From the NCBI RefSeq assembly GCF_002085925.2, contig NZ_CP053563.1, positions 62,001 through 126,000 of the forward strand: a stretch of DNA of 64,000 nt, in the 5' to 3' direction. The translations under genes and the position numbers were made by a program. This DNA comes from Thioclava electrotropha. GTDB taxonomy: Bacteria > Pseudomonadota > Alphaproteobacteria > Rhodobacterales > Rhodobacteraceae. The notes beneath the pieces are model-generated. The model was given only the letters and a program-made list of their open reading frames with translations. It made no database searches and had not been told where the DNA came from. Below are positions 43,213-52,858 of this stretch, one piece after another; the first letter of the stretch is position 1; every line of letters begins with the position of its first letter.

Positions 43213-44745
43213 TCAGTGGAAATAGCTGGCGCCGCGGATATTGGGATGGGTGATCGCCGGGCCCTCCGCGGGGGTCTCTGGCCGTCGGCGATGCAGGTTG
43301 TTCCGGAGGATTGATTTGACCGAGCTGTAAGACAGGCCGCCAATCTCGCCAGCACGTAGGCAGGCGGCTTCAAGGGCGTCCCGGCCATGGGGCTTGGCGA
43401 GGCGCACGATCCCGATGCAGGCGCGGAAGCCTTGCTCGGGATGGGGTTTGGCGCGCAGGATCAGATCCACCAGGGTCGCCGTGTTGGGACCGATCTTCTC
43501 GGCCATGCGCCGCAGTTCGGCGGGGGTAAGCCCGGCATATCGGCGATGGCTGGCGGGCATGTGCGCGGCCACGGTCGTATGCTTGCGGTTCCCGGACGTC
43601 CGGACATGGGATGCCACGCGCTGTCCTTCATGGAAGATCTCGACGGTCCGGGCCGTGATCCGAGCCCAGAGCGTCTTCTTCAGGAGTTGGTGGGGCACGG
43701 AGTAGTAGTGCTTATGAACCTCGACATGGTAATCGAGGCCGACCCGCCGCTCGACCCAGTCGGCATACTCGTAGGGGGCCGCGGGCAACGGCCGGAGCGC
43801 GGGCTGGTCGGGCTGTTCGAACAGATCCCGGCGGCTGGCGCCCAGGTGCCGGGTCACCTTGCCGTTCAGTCCCGGCAGCAGATCGCGGATCGCCGCGTTC
43901 ACTTCGCCCAGAGAAAAGAACCGCCGTTTGCGCAGCCGCGCGATGATCCAGCGCTGGACGACAAGAACGCCGACCTCGGCCTTCGCTTTGTCGCGAGGCT
44001 TGTAGGGACGCGCCGGCAGGATCGCCGTGCCGTAATGAGCGGCCATCTCGGCATAGGTGCGGTTGATCTGCGGCTCATGAAAGCAGGCCTTGGTCACACC
44101 AGCCTTGAGATTATCCGAGACGATCTGCTCGGGCACACCGCCGAAGAAGGCCAGCATGCGAACATGCGCGCCGATCCAGTCCGGCAGGCTCTGGGTCCAG
44201 GTCGCCTCGACATAGGTATAGTTCGAGGCCCCCAGGACCCCGACGAAGATTTGCGCCACGCGGATCGCGCCGGTCTCGCCATCGATCACCTCGATGGTAT
44301 CGCCGGAATAGTCGACGAACACGCGCTCGCCAGCCGCATGGTGCTGGCGCATGGTGGGCGACAGGCGACCTTCCCAGCGACGGTAGAGGTCGCAGAACCG
44401 ACTGTATCCATAGCCATCGTCCGGATGGGCGGCGCGATACTCCTCCCAGATCAGCGACAGCGTGACCCCCTTGCGGCGGAGTTGCCGATGAACCGCAGCC
44501 CAATCCGGCTGCGCTAATCCTCGGCGCGTTTGGCCGCCCGGCGGTGCAAACAGCCGTCGTTCCAGCGCGGCTTCGTCGAGCCCGTCCGGGAGCGGCCAAC
44601 ACAGTCCGGCCCGTTCCGCCCGCTTGAGATACTCGCTGATCGTCGACTGCCCGACGTTCAGGCTCCTCGCGATCTTCCGCGTCGACAATCCGGTGGCCCT
44701 CAGGCGAAGGGCTTCTGAAATTTTGCGCATTGGCAATCGTCTCAT
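43213..44745 (-). CDS. istA: IS21-family transposase IstA
   Basis: 510 residues with a helix-turn-helix ([20 protein letters not shown]), the DDE domain ([51 protein letters not shown]) and a C-terminal basic region. An internal ATG at 44730 ([10 protein letters not shown]) is an alternative start. Confidence 0.92.
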   Translation of the reverse strand: MRRLPMRKISEALRLRATGLSTRKIARSLNVGQSTISEYLKRAERAGLCWPLPDGLDEAALERRLFAPPGGQTRRGLAQPDWAAVHRQLRRKGVTLSLIWEEYRAAHPDDGYGYSRFCDLYRRWEGRLSPTMRQHHAAGERVFVDYSGDTIEVIDGETGAIRVAQIFVGVLGASNYTYVEATWTQSLPDWIGAHVRMLAFFGGVPEQIVSDNLKAGVTKACFHEPQINRTYAEMAAHYGTAILPARPYKPRDKAKAEVGVLVVQRWIIARLRKRRFFSLGEVNAAIRDLLPGLNGKVTRHLGASRRDLFEQPDQPALRPLPAAPYEYADWVERRVGLDYHVEVHKHYYSVPHQLLKKTLWARITARTVEIFHEGQRVASHVRTSGNRKHTTVAAHMPASHRRYAGLTPAELRRMAEKIGPNTATLVDLILRAKPHPEQGFRACIGIVRLAKPHGRDALEAACLRAGEIGGLSYSSVKSILRNNLHRRRPETPAEGPAITHPNIRGASYFH

Positions 44746-44902
44746 TCTGGGGCTCCTTGCTCGTCCTCGATGACGGCAAGGCTACCCTGCTGCACGATCG
44801 CCCAGCAGCCGGTCTCACAACTCGAAACCGGGATGATCGGATACCCCGGAACACCTGACCGGATGTTGTCGGAATGACCGACCGGATGCGTCGGTGTGCG
44901 CA

Positions 44903-45942
44903 GGCTGCCCACCGAGCTGTTCATCGCCTCGATTATCGTCTCGAAGTTCGGTGACCACCTGCCGTTTTATCGGCAGGCCGAGATCTTCAAGCGGCAAGGG
45001 ATCGATCTGGACCGCGGCACACTCGGCAACTGGGTTGGGCGCGCCTGTTTCCACCTGATACCCGTCATCAACCACATGCGTGCCAATCTGCGTGGCGCCG
45101 ACCGTATCTTCGTGGATGAAACTCGCGCGCCAGTGCTGAAACCGGGCCTGAAACGCACCAAGAGCGGCTTCTTCTGGGCCGTCGTGTCCGATGATCGCGG
45201 CCATGGCGGTGCCGACCCACCCATCGTGCTGTTCCACTACGCCCCCGGCCGGGGCAAGGCGCATCCACTGAACTTCCTCGCCGGATACCGCGGCCGCTTC
45301 CTGCAGTGCGATGCCTACCAGTCCTACAACGCGATGACCGAAATCGCGCGCGACAATGGCCCGTGGCAACTGGTCTATTGCTGGACGCATGTCCGCCGCC
45401 GCTTCGTGAAACGCTTCGAGAGCGACGGCTCGCCCATCGCCGAGGAAATGCTGCGCCAGATCGCGCTGCTTTATCAGATTGAAAAGTCCGTGCGGGGCAA
45501 GGAGGCGGCTGCGCGCCTCGCTGCCCGGCGTGAACATGCGGTCCCGATCATTGCAGCGCTGAAACCCTGGCTGGAAGCCCAGCTCTCGCGCATACCGCAG
45601 AAATCCCAACTCGCCGAAGACATCCGCTACACCTTGGCGCACTGGCCCGGACTGATCCGCTTCCTCGAGGACGGCACGCTTGAGCTCGACACCAACCCGG
45701 TCGAGAACCAGATCCGCCCGATCGCCCTGACGAGAAAAAATGCGCTGTTCGCCGGGAGCGAAATCGGTGCGGAAAACTGGGCCATGCTCGCCTCGCTGGT
45801 CGCTACCTGCAAGATGTCCGACGTGAACCCGGTCGACTACATCGCCGCCACCCTGCGCGCCATCCTCGATGGCCACCCGCAAAGCGGTATCGAAGACCTG
45901 ATGCCATGGCGATTCAATCAGCCGTCAAGCCTCGCCGCATAG
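44903..45942 (+). pseudogene. IS66 tnpC, N-terminally truncated by IS21
   Basis: The frame starts within TnpC at LPTELFIASIIVSKFGDHLP and has IFVDETRAPVLKPGLKRTKS, LQCDAYQSYNAMTEIARDN, and LELDTNPVENQIRPIALTRK, ending GIEDLMPWRFNQPSSLAA. About 345 C-terminal residues remain out of about 520. The right IS66 end (GTAAGCGCTACGGCC on the minus strand) is preserved at 45947-45962. Confidence 0.88.
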
Positions 45943-45962
45943 GGTGAGGCCGTAGCGCTTAC

Positions 45963-46296
45963 GGCACTCGCACATCACGAAAGCTTCCAATTCCTGCAAT
46001 CGCGAACGGGTGTTTTTCCACAGAATCGGCGGGAAGCGGTCATTCGCTGCACCTATCGCGGACGTCCGCTCAGCGGGTGGCGAATGAGCGTTCATTTGTT
46101 GCACAGGCGGTGTTATGCCCCCGGCTCGAGAAATTGTTCGATCGATTTTCGATACGCCGATAATAACTGGCGATGGCCCAAGGCACCGTCACGCAATCTC
46201 GAACGAATCTTCCCTTTCCGCAATGTCTAGGAGCGGTTTTGCATTCCGAAAAGATCGTCCTCTGCAACTGCATCCAGAGCGCGAAACCCGTCCCGA
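45963..46296. other. Intergenic stretch, nothing recognised
   Basis: Between the IS66 right end and the proC stop codon no gene, long repeat or clear terminator was seen. Confidence 0.5.
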
Positions 46297-47097
46297 TCAG
46301 TCTTCCCTAGCAAGCTCTTCTGCTCGGGCACGCGCCGCAGCGACGCCCCGTCGGCACAAGGCGGACAGCCCAACCTCGGCTTCGAACACGGCAAGCCCCG
46401 CCTCCGTTGTGCCGGCCTTGCTTGTAACTGCCCGCTTCAGTTCCAGCGCAGAACGTGCATCGGAATGCAAGAGTTCTGCCGCACCAAGCAGCGTTTGACG
46501 TACCAAAGTGTCAGCGAGATCACCCGGCAGCCCCTCGGCCCGGGCAGCCTCTGTAATGTAGTGTGCAAAGGCAAATATGTAACCGGGTCCACTGCCTGCA
46601 ACCGCTGTGACGCTGTCGATCTGATCCTCGCTTTCGAGCCATTCGAACCGGCCCGAGCCCTCGAAGATATCTGATACCAATGCCTTGTCCGCTTCGGAGA
46701 CAGCTTTCCCGGCAACACCTACTGTCATGCCGCGCGCTACAAGCGCGGGCAGGTTCGGCATCGTGCGCACGGCCCGGTCGGTGCCGAGCTTGACCTGCAT
46801 CCTGTCCAGCGTCACGCCTGCCATGATAGAGATAAGCGTACCGCAGTTCTTGGGTAGAGAGGATCCGGGCAACGCATGGAATTGCTGCGGCTTGATCGCG
46901 AGTATGGTTGCGTCGAAAGTTTCATCGGTGACATCCTGCAGCGCTCCGTAAAATTCGGCCCCGCTGGCAGGCAAGAGACCACGAGCGCGCTCGGGATTAC
47001 GATCGACGACGGTAATTTTGGTGGCAGGTCGCTTGCGCAACGCACCGGCTGCAATTGCTGCTCCCATGTTGCCACAGCCAATAAAAAGAAGTCGCAC
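46297..47097 (-). CDS. proC: Pyrroline-5-carboxylate reductase-like protein
   Basis: 266 residues. The Rossmann start is MRLLFIGCGNMGAAIAAGAL, IKPQQFHALPG is typical of ProC, and the signature is DSVTAVAGSGPGYIFAFAHY followed by RQTLLGAAELLH and VTSKAGTTEAGLAVF. ProC reduces pyrroline-5-carboxylate to proline; relatives reduce other cyclic imines. It is the last gene of the amino-acid transport operon, 12 bases after clcA, so here it probably has a catabolic or osmoprotective role beside the housekeeping enzyme. It ends in a normal-looking C-terminus. Confidence 0.9.
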   Translation of the reverse strand: MRLLFIGCGNMGAAIAAGALRKRPATKITVVDRNPERARGLLPASGAEFYGALQDVTDETFDATILAIKPQQFHALPGSSLPKNCGTLISIMAGVTLDRMQVKLGTDRAVRTMPNLPALVARGMTVGVAGKAVSEADKALVSDIFEGSGRFEWLESEDQIDSVTAVAGSGPGYIFAFAHYITEAARAEGLPGDLADTLVRQTLLGAAELLHSDARSALELKRAVTSKAGTTEAGLAVFEAEVGLSALCRRGVAAARARAEELARED

Positions 47098-47109
47098 AAG
47101 AAGGTCCTT

Positions 47110-48870
47110 TCAGTGTCGCGCCGGGTAGAGACGCTTGTTCGTTTCGTCGGCATAGCGCCGGAGGCAGTAATGCTCGTTGAGCGTGCCGAGCACCTGCATA
47201 TCGTTGGACACCACCGCGAGCGTGTCAGCCTCGTTTCGGGCAAAGGCGTCGATCGCGTCTCGCACGGTCTGTTCGGGCCGCAGCCAGGCGGATTTGTGCC
47301 GTGCGATGCTCGCCACACGCTCCTTTGGATCTTGGCCGTCCGAGTGCAGATCGGTCATTTGGCACATACCTGCGTAACTGTCTGTTTGGTCCAACAGCGG
47401 AACCGTCTTGGTCGATCCGAGTGGGAAGCGCCGCCGCGCCTCGGCGATGGTCGCGGTCGTAGGCATCGTGTTCGGGCTACGCCGCATAAGGCGGCCGACT
47501 GAGAGATCACGGATCCAACCGACGTCGGTGGCCGAGCGGATCGTTTCTCCACGCAGGTGGAAGCGCCAAGTGGAGAAGCTAAAGCCGAAGAACTGCCGAA
47601 CAATCGAAGTTGAAAGCAGCGCCGAAAAGAGCACCGCGAGCGCGAGTGGGAGGCTCTGGGTCATTTCAAGGGCGAGGAAACTCATCGCCATTGGCGCCCC
47701 GATGATCGAGGTGGCGAGCGCGCACATGCCGACCACGGCAAAAACAACGATTGGAACCTGCAGGCCGAAGGCCAGCATCCAGCCGATAGCGAAGACCTTG
47801 CCCAGGATGGCGCCTAGCAGTAGTGAGGCAAAGAAGAGGCCTCCGCGAAAGCCTGAGCCCAGCGAAACGATCGAGGCCACGATCTTCAGGCCGAAAAGCG
47901 CCAGCAGTGCCCAGACCGTCATGTTGGTTCCCAGCACTAAGGTCATCGCGCCATGGCCGGAGGACAGCACCTGAGGTGAGGTCAGGGCGAGGACGCCGAC
48001 CACCAGCCCGCCGATAATTGGCTGCCCCCATCCGGGGATCGGACTTTTGCCAAAGACGTGCTCCATCATCGCCACCGAGCGCATGATGACAATGCCGACG
48101 CCAGCGGACAGCACTGCCAGCAGGGCAATGGGCAGGTATCCCTCCACAGGGATCTCGCCAGCAAAGAAGAGGTTTGGCCCATGACTGTTGCTGATCAATC
48201 TAGTAATGGAAGTTGCCGCTATGGATGCTGCCAGCACCGGCAGCAGCGCTGCCACGTTATAGGTAGCCAGCACCAACTCGAAGGCGTAGAATGCCCCGGC
48301 CAGCGGTGCGTCGAAGGCCGCAGCGATGGCGCCACCGGCACCCGCAGCAACGAGTTGGCGTAATTCCTCGCGCCGTAAGCGTAAACGTTGCCCCAGCCAG
48401 GAGCTGCCACCTGAGGCTACCTGCGTATAGGCCGCCTCCATGCCCACCGAGCCGCCAAAACCACTCGACAGGACGGTTTGGGCAGAGATGTACAGGCTGC
48501 CAAGAATGCTGAGCTTGCCGCCGCCGACCGCGTTCGCCTCGATCGGGTCGGCGACACGGCGGAACCAGCGCCTGCCGATAAGGTAGCTCAACCCGACGAG
48601 CACCCCGCCGATGACCGGCCCGGCAAGCCTCCGCAGGGGGGCGAGCGTGTCAGCCCCGCTTACGGGAGTCTCAGAGCCGAATATCCAGAGCCCCATCAGC
48701 TGGATCAGCTCCTGCATCCCGACCACCGCGAGCCCCGAAAAGAGCCCAACGATGGCCGCGAGTGCAGTATAGGCTATTTCATTGCGCCGGATCAGTGTTC
48801 GCAGCCGGAAAGGGGCGAAAAGTCGGCGCAGGACTGACCGCCTGCGAAAAAGGCGCAAGCGATCTGCCAT
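47110..48870 (-). CDS. clcA: ClC-family chloride/anion channel with CBS domains
   Basis: About 586 residues with ten or more membrane helices. ClC signatures: SSGFGGSVGMEAAYTQVASG (gating glutamate in G-M-E), LVAAGAGGAIAAAFDAPLAG, LSSGHGAMTLVL and SLGSGFRGGLFFASLLLGAI. The C-terminal 150 residues form a CBS pair (SVGRLMRRSPNTMPTTATIA; RPEQTVRDAIDAFARNEADT). It transports chloride or another small anion, possibly in exchange for protons. Its start overlaps the aminotransferase stop, so it is cotranslated with amino-acid metabolism genes, an unusual neighbourhood. Confidence 0.88.
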   Translation of the reverse strand: MADRLRLFRRRSVLRRLFAPFRLRTLIRRNEIAYTALAAIVGLFSGLAVVGMQELIQLMGLWIFGSETPVSGADTLAPLRRLAGPVIGGVLVGLSYLIGRRWFRRVADPIEANAVGGGKLSILGSLYISAQTVLSSGFGGSVGMEAAYTQVASGGSSWLGQRLRLRREELRQLVAAGAGGAIAAAFDAPLAGAFYAFELVLATYNVAALLPVLAASIAATSITRLISNSHGPNLFFAGEIPVEGYLPIALLAVLSAGVGIVIMRSVAMMEHVFGKSPIPGWGQPIIGGLVVGVLALTSPQVLSSGHGAMTLVLGTNMTVWALLALFGLKIVASIVSLGSGFRGGLFFASLLLGAILGKVFAIGWMLAFGLQVPIVVFAVVGMCALATSIIGAPMAMSFLALEMTQSLPLALAVLFSALLSTSIVRQFFGFSFSTWRFHLRGETIRSATDVGWIRDLSVGRLMRRSPNTMPTTATIAEARRRFPLGSTKTVPLLDQTDSYAGMCQMTDLHSDGQDPKERVASIARHKSAWLRPEQTVRDAIDAFARNEADTLAVVSNDMQVLGTLNEHYCLRRYADETNKRLYPARH

Positions 48871-48872
48871 CA

Positions 48873-49787
48873 CTAGCCTTCAATATAGGCTTGGTAGAGT
48901 TCGTTCATTCTGGCCGTTTTCGGTCCAGGCTTGCCCGTGCCGATGGGACGACCGTCAATGCTGGCCACGGGGGTGATGCCACCGAGCGTTCCGGTGCAGA
49001 AGGCCTCGTCTGCAGAGTAGGTTTCCGCCAGTGTGAAGGGGGCTTCTCTTACCGTGAGCCCTGCATCTTTCCAGACCTTGATGGCTTTTTTGCGCGTGAT
49101 GCCGTTGAAACAAGTCAAACCATCTGAAGTCCAAAGTTCCTCACCACGGATGATGAAGAAGTTTGTCGAGTTACAAGACGCCACGAACCCGCGATCGTCC
49201 AGCATAAGCGCCTCGTCGGCACCCATGTTGATCGCCTGGATCAGCGCCTGGATAAAGTTGAGTCGGCTGTGCGAGTTCAGACGCAGGTCGAAGACGTCCG
49301 GTGTCGAACAGCGAATCGTCGAGGTCATCAACTTGAGCCCCTTGGCCTTAAGCTCGGGGTTGGGCTGCTTCCATTCGGCGACAATGACGATCGTGGCACC
49401 GCCGACGATGAAGCGCGGATCCTGGTTCGGTGTCGACTTGCGCCCACGCGAAATCATCATGCGGATGTGGACGCCATCTTCCATCCGGTTGTGGCGCAGG
49501 CACTTCCAGATTTCCTCGACGAGGCCGGCCTTGTCGTAACCGATGTCGAGCTGGATCGAGCGCGCGCCCTCGAAGATGCGGTCGATGTGTTCATCGATGG
49601 CAAGAAGCTTGCCGTTTATCAGGCGAATGCCTTCCCAGACGCCGTCGCCAAGCACGAAACCCGCGTCGAAGATCGAGACCTTGGCCTCGTCTCGGCTGAA
49701 GAATTCACCGTTCACGTAAATTTCCACGGCGTCATTGCGCGGGTCTTTCACGTAGCTTTGAGAAGAGGAATTGCTGAGGGGGGTCAT
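48873..49787 (-). CDS. Class IV aminotransferase homologue lacking the usual PLP residues
   Basis: 304 residues with the fold-type IV pattern: IYVNGEFFSRDEAKVSIFDA, GFVLGDGVWEGIRLINGKLL, HIRMMISRG, GADEALMLDDRGFV and NGITRKKAIKVWKDAGL. Two expected residues are missing. The lysine of the (I/V)-K-x-(L/Y)-N block aligns with Asn171 or Ser174 in LRLNSHSRLNFIQAL, and the PLP-contacting glutamate after D-x-x-G-x-V is a serine (GFVASCNSTNFF). The family uses PLP to transaminate branched-chain or D-amino acids, so this member may do different chemistry or use another lysine. It lies 25 bases after the ABC ATPase gene in the same operon. Confidence 0.82.
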   Translation of the reverse strand: MTPLSNSSSQSYVKDPRNDAVEIYVNGEFFSRDEAKVSIFDAGFVLGDGVWEGIRLINGKLLAIDEHIDRIFEGARSIQLDIGYDKAGLVEEIWKCLRHNRMEDGVHIRMMISRGRKSTPNQDPRFIVGGATIVIVAEWKQPNPELKAKGLKLMTSTIRCSTPDVFDLRLNSHSRLNFIQALIQAINMGADEALMLDDRGFVASCNSTNFFIIRGEELWTSDGLTCFNGITRKKAIKVWKDAGLTVREAPFTLAETYSADEAFCTGTLGGITPVASIDGRPIGTGKPGPKTARMNELYQAYIEG

Positions 49788-49812
49788 AGTCTTACCTTGA
49801 AGTCAGGGATGT

Positions 49813-50586
49813 TCAGAATGCGAATTCGCCGAAACGACGCAGGAAGTCCTGGGTGCGCGCCTGCTTGGGGTGCTTGAGGACCTCGTCCGGGGTGCCGACC
49901 TCGTGAAAGACGCCCTCTGCGAGAAAAATCACTTTGGTAGCGAAGTGATAGGCGAAGCCAAGTTCATGGGTGACGAGGAGCATGGTGCGCCCCTCTTCGG
50001 CCAGCTGCTTGATGACACGCAAAACCTCACCCACCAGTTCGGGATCGAGTGAGGAGGTTGGTTCATCGAACAGAAGGATCTCGGGCTGCATCGACAGCGC
50101 GCGAGCGATTGCGACGCGTTGCTGCTGACCGCCGGAGAGGAGCCCAGGCCAGGCATCGTGCTTTTCCGACAGGCCGACCTTGGCGAGCTCAGCTTCGGCG
50201 GTCTTGCGGGCTTCGGCCTTTGACATACCCTTCACCGTCACCAGACCCTCCATTACGTTGTCGAGAACGCTCATGTGAGGGAAAAGATTGAACTGCTGGA
50301 AAACCATCCCGAGCCTTTCGCGCACTTGGCAAAGCTGCTTCTCAGGATAGGTGACGGTGCCTTTCTTCTCGACACCGATGCGAGTTCCGTCTAGCCAGAT
50401 CTCGCCCTCGCTCAGCGTTTCCATGAAATTCATACATCGCAGGAAGGTGGACTTTCCGGAGCCAGAGCCGCCGATGATCGCGATGCGCTCGCCCGGCTCG
50501 ACGGTAAAATCGATTCCCTTGAGCACGTGGTGGTCGCCGAACCGCTTGTGCAGCCCCTTAATTTCTAGAATGGGTTTGCCGGTCAT
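49813..50586 (-). CDS. Polar amino acid ABC transporter ATPase (GlnQ/HisP family)
   Basis: 257 residues: Walker A IIGGSGSGKSTFLRCMNFME, Q-loop VFQQFNLFPHMSVLDNVMEG, signature GLLSGGQQQRVAIARALSMQ, Walker B ILLFDEPTSSLDPELVGEVL and LLVTHELGFAYHFATKVIFL. It powers the permease pair encoded upstream. Confidence 0.95.
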   Translation of the reverse strand: MTGKPILEIKGLHKRFGDHHVLKGIDFTVEPGERIAIIGGSGSGKSTFLRCMNFMETLSEGEIWLDGTRIGVEKKGTVTYPEKQLCQVRERLGMVFQQFNLFPHMSVLDNVMEGLVTVKGMSKAEARKTAEAELAKVGLSEKHDAWPGLLSGGQQQRVAIARALSMQPEILLFDEPTSSLDPELVGEVLRVIKQLAEEGRTMLLVTHELGFAYHFATKVIFLAEGVFHEVGTPDEVLKHPKQARTQDFLRRFGEFAF

Positions 50587-50603
50587 GAGAGTTCCTTTCC
50601 GGG

Positions 50604-51269
50604 TCAGTTGGACCGCGCCAAGTGCTTTTCGAGGCGCCCTGCGAGGAAGGTGCCGGGGTAGATCAGGACGAAGTAGATGAAAGCCACCGCGGTCAGGATC
50701 TCGAAGGGTCGGTAGTATGTCGAGGACAGCAGGCGACCTTGGTACATCAGTTCATGCACTGAGATCACCGAGGCCAACGAGGACATCTTGGCCACTTCGA
50801 TTGTGCGATTGGTGAAGGCTGGCAGCATACGCTTGATCACTTGCGGCAGGATCACTCGGCGCATGGCCTGCCTATGGGTCATGCCAATGGCAAGCGCACC
50901 CTCCATCTGGCCGCGATGGATCGACTTGATACCGCCACGGAAGATTTCCGAGGCATAGGCCGACGTGTTGAGGGTCAAACCGAGAAGTGCTGCGGCAAAT
51001 GGGCTGAGCTGCACGCCGATGAGGATCGGGAAGGCATAGTAGAACCAGATCAGTTGGATCAGCACCGGTGTGTCGCGGAAGAGCTCGACATAGACGAGTC
51101 CACTGCCGCGGATCCAGCCGCTGCGCGCCAGCCGCGCCTGTGCCAATAGGAAGCCACCAGCGAGGCCAATGACAATTGAGGGGATCCAAATCTGGATGGT
51201 GACCCAGAGCCCGCGCATTAGGACAATCCAGTTGTCGGTGACGACGCTGAAGTCGGGGACGTAATTCAT
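50604..51269 (-). CDS. Polar amino acid ABC transporter permease
   Basis: 221 residues with about five membrane helices. The HisM/GlnP pattern is GLVYVELFRDTPVLIQLIWF and the cytoplasmic loop GQMEGALAIGMTHRQAMRRV ILPQ, which docks to the ATPase. It is paired with the similar protein encoded at 51280-51933. Confidence 0.93.
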   Translation of the reverse strand: MNYVPDFSVVTDNWIVLMRGLWVTIQIWIPSIVIGLAGGFLLAQARLARSGWIRGSGLVYVELFRDTPVLIQLIWFYYAFPILIGVQLSPFAAALLGLTLNTSAYASEIFRGGIKSIHRGQMEGALAIGMTHRQAMRRVILPQVIKRMLPAFTNRTIEVAKMSSLASVISVHELMYQGRLLSSTYYRPFEILTAVAFIYFVLIYPGTFLAGRLEKHLARSN

Positions 51270-51279
51270 CGTGGCGTCC

Positions 51280-51933
51280 TTACTGGTAGGCCGTTAGCCG
51301 GGCTTCGGCGAGGCGGGCGAGCTGACTGGCTGTAACCAGCAGCACGAGGTACATCAGCGCGATGGTCGTGTAGACTTCGAGCGGACGGAAGGTCTCGGCG
51401 TTTACAAGCATGGCCTGGTAGAGCAGGTCTGCGTAGGCAAGCGTCGAGGCCAATGCAGTCGTTTTCAGCAGTTCGAAGCTTCTTTCGATGAATGGAGGCA
51501 CCATTCGAGAGATAGCCTGCGGCACGATCACTCGGCGCATGAGCGCGGAATGGGTCATGCCAAGCGCCCTTCCGCCTTCCCACTGGCCGCGCTCGATCGA
51601 TACGATGCCGCCTCGGAAAACTTCGGCATAAAAGGCGCCAGATTGCGTCGACAGAGCCAGAACTGCCGCGAAATAGGGGTCGAGGCTGATGGCCAGCATC
51701 ACCGGTAGCGCGTAAAAGAACCAAAAGAAGTGAACAATGGGCGGCGTGTTCCGGTAGAACTCGATGAAGACAAGCGCCGGGATTGTGAGCCACTTGCGTG
51801 TCGAGAGGCGCATCATCGCGAGAACGAGTCCCACGAGGACACCCAGCACGATCGAAACCACAGCGATTTTGACAGTGTTGAGCATTCCCAATGCGAGCAT
51901 GTCGAAATGCTCAAAACCGGGCCGAAATCCCAA
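51280..51933 (-). CDS. Polar amino acid ABC transporter permease
   Basis: 217 residues; VFIEFYRNTPPIVHFFWFFY and GQWEGGRALGMTHSALMRRV mark the family. It is the first permease of the pair, 77 bases after the binding-protein gene. Confidence 0.93.
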   Translation of the reverse strand: MGFRPGFEHFDMLALGMLNTVKIAVVSIVLGVLVGLVLAMMRLSTRKWLTIPALVFIEFYRNTPPIVHFFWFFYALPVMLAISLDPYFAAVLALSTQSGAFYAEVFRGGIVSIERGQWEGGRALGMTHSALMRRVIVPQAISRMVPPFIERSFELLKTTALASTLAYADLLYQAMLVNAETFRPLEVYTTIALMYLVLLVTASQLARLAEARLTAYQ

Positions 51934-52010
51934 GAGTAGTCCATGTGACGACTTTCGTTAGGTCAGAGAGGACGCGGACCTGCCTTCTTGTGGCGGGTCC
52001 GCACTTGGCC

Positions 52011-52832
52011 TTACCAGTCTTCCTTGATCAGGCCGGGGATGCCGGTGGGATCAATGCCCTTGCTCGTGAGGTAGGCATCGAAGAGTTGATCTGGGACTCC
52101 GGCAGCGTAGAAGTCGGCGAAGGTTTTGTTCACCCAATTAAGGAACTCAGGGTTGTCCTCCTGTCGCATGCCTGCAGAGGTTGCGACCGGCTTGACCGGC
52201 TCCGGTAGAAGCACCTTGCCAATTTTCAGACGAGAATACTGCACGACAAGTGCCGGGTGAAACTGCACAACGGCATCAACACGGCCTGCTGCGAAGGCAG
52301 CGATAGCTTCATCGTTGGACGAAAAGCGATTGATCTGCGCCTTCGGCATCATCTCGGTCACATTGCGGTCGAGCGAGGTTCCAAGAGTTACGCCAATGCG
52401 GGTCTCAGGCGTGTTGAACTCGTCCCAGGTCTTTGCCTTGGAGTCCTCTTTCACCAGCGCGCCCATAGCGTAATAGAACAGAGGGTTCTTCGGGAAGGAA
52501 AGAGCCTTCCGGCGCTCCTCCGTTGGGTCGAGCACGAACATGATATCGAATTGATTGGCCTGCAGTCCGGCCACAGCATTGGCCCAAGACGTCTCGACGG
52601 GGACCATTTCCACGCCAAGTTCGTCTGCCATGCGCTTGCCCATGGCGACGCCTACGCCTGTCCACTGTTCCGACATCGGGTCCTTGTAGAACCACGGTTC
52701 GGCCGATGCGACACCGATGCGCAGTTTGCCGGAATCTTTGATTTGTGCCATAGTGCCGCCGCCCTGAGCGCGAGCCCTTGGCGCAAATGCCATCGCCGCA
52801 GTGGCAGCAAGAATGAGGGTACGTCTTTTCAT
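52011..52832 (-). CDS. Periplasmic amino acid-binding protein (SBP family 3)
   Basis: 273 residues with signal peptide MKRRTLILAATAAMAFAPRA and a cleavage site near A-R-A-Q. The mature protein has GKLRIGVASAEPWFYKDPMS, the family 3 ligand-binding block NAVAGLQANQFDIMFVLDPT and the hinge region ETRIGVTLGTSLDRNVTEMM. It delivers an amino acid or related compound to the permeases. The substrate is unknown; the linked proC-like and class IV genes point to an amino acid. Confidence 0.92.
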   Translation of the reverse strand: MKRRTLILAATAAMAFAPRARAQGGGTMAQIKDSGKLRIGVASAEPWFYKDPMSEQWTGVGVAMGKRMADELGVEMVPVETSWANAVAGLQANQFDIMFVLDPTEERRKALSFPKNPLFYYAMGALVKEDSKAKTWDEFNTPETRIGVTLGTSLDRNVTEMMPKAQINRFSSNDEAIAAFAAGRVDAVVQFHPALVVQYSRLKIGKVLLPEPVKPVATSAGMRQEDNPEFLNWVNKTFADFYAAGVPDQLFDAYLTSKGIDPTGIPGLIKEDW

Positions 52833-52858
52833 TTTTTTCTCCCGTTGGAACTGACCTT

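Larger units (their letters stand above)
42243..44902 (-). mobile_element. IS21-family element 2
   Basis: The element is 2660 bp with very long, near-perfect inverted repeats of about 57 bp starting TGCGCACACCGACGCATCCG at both ends. It carries istA and istB on the minus strand and separates the IS256 relic from an IS66 relic. The flanks do not show a target duplication. The bases left of it (42190-42242: GGGGTCAAAATTGCATGC on the minus strand) look like the outer end of another IS21-type element. Confidence 0.9.

Noticed and set aside
42243..44902. Target duplication of IS21 element 2
   Set aside because: The bases beside the 57-bp inverted repeats do not match; the flanks belong to two different relics (IS256 and IS66), so rearrangement is more likely.
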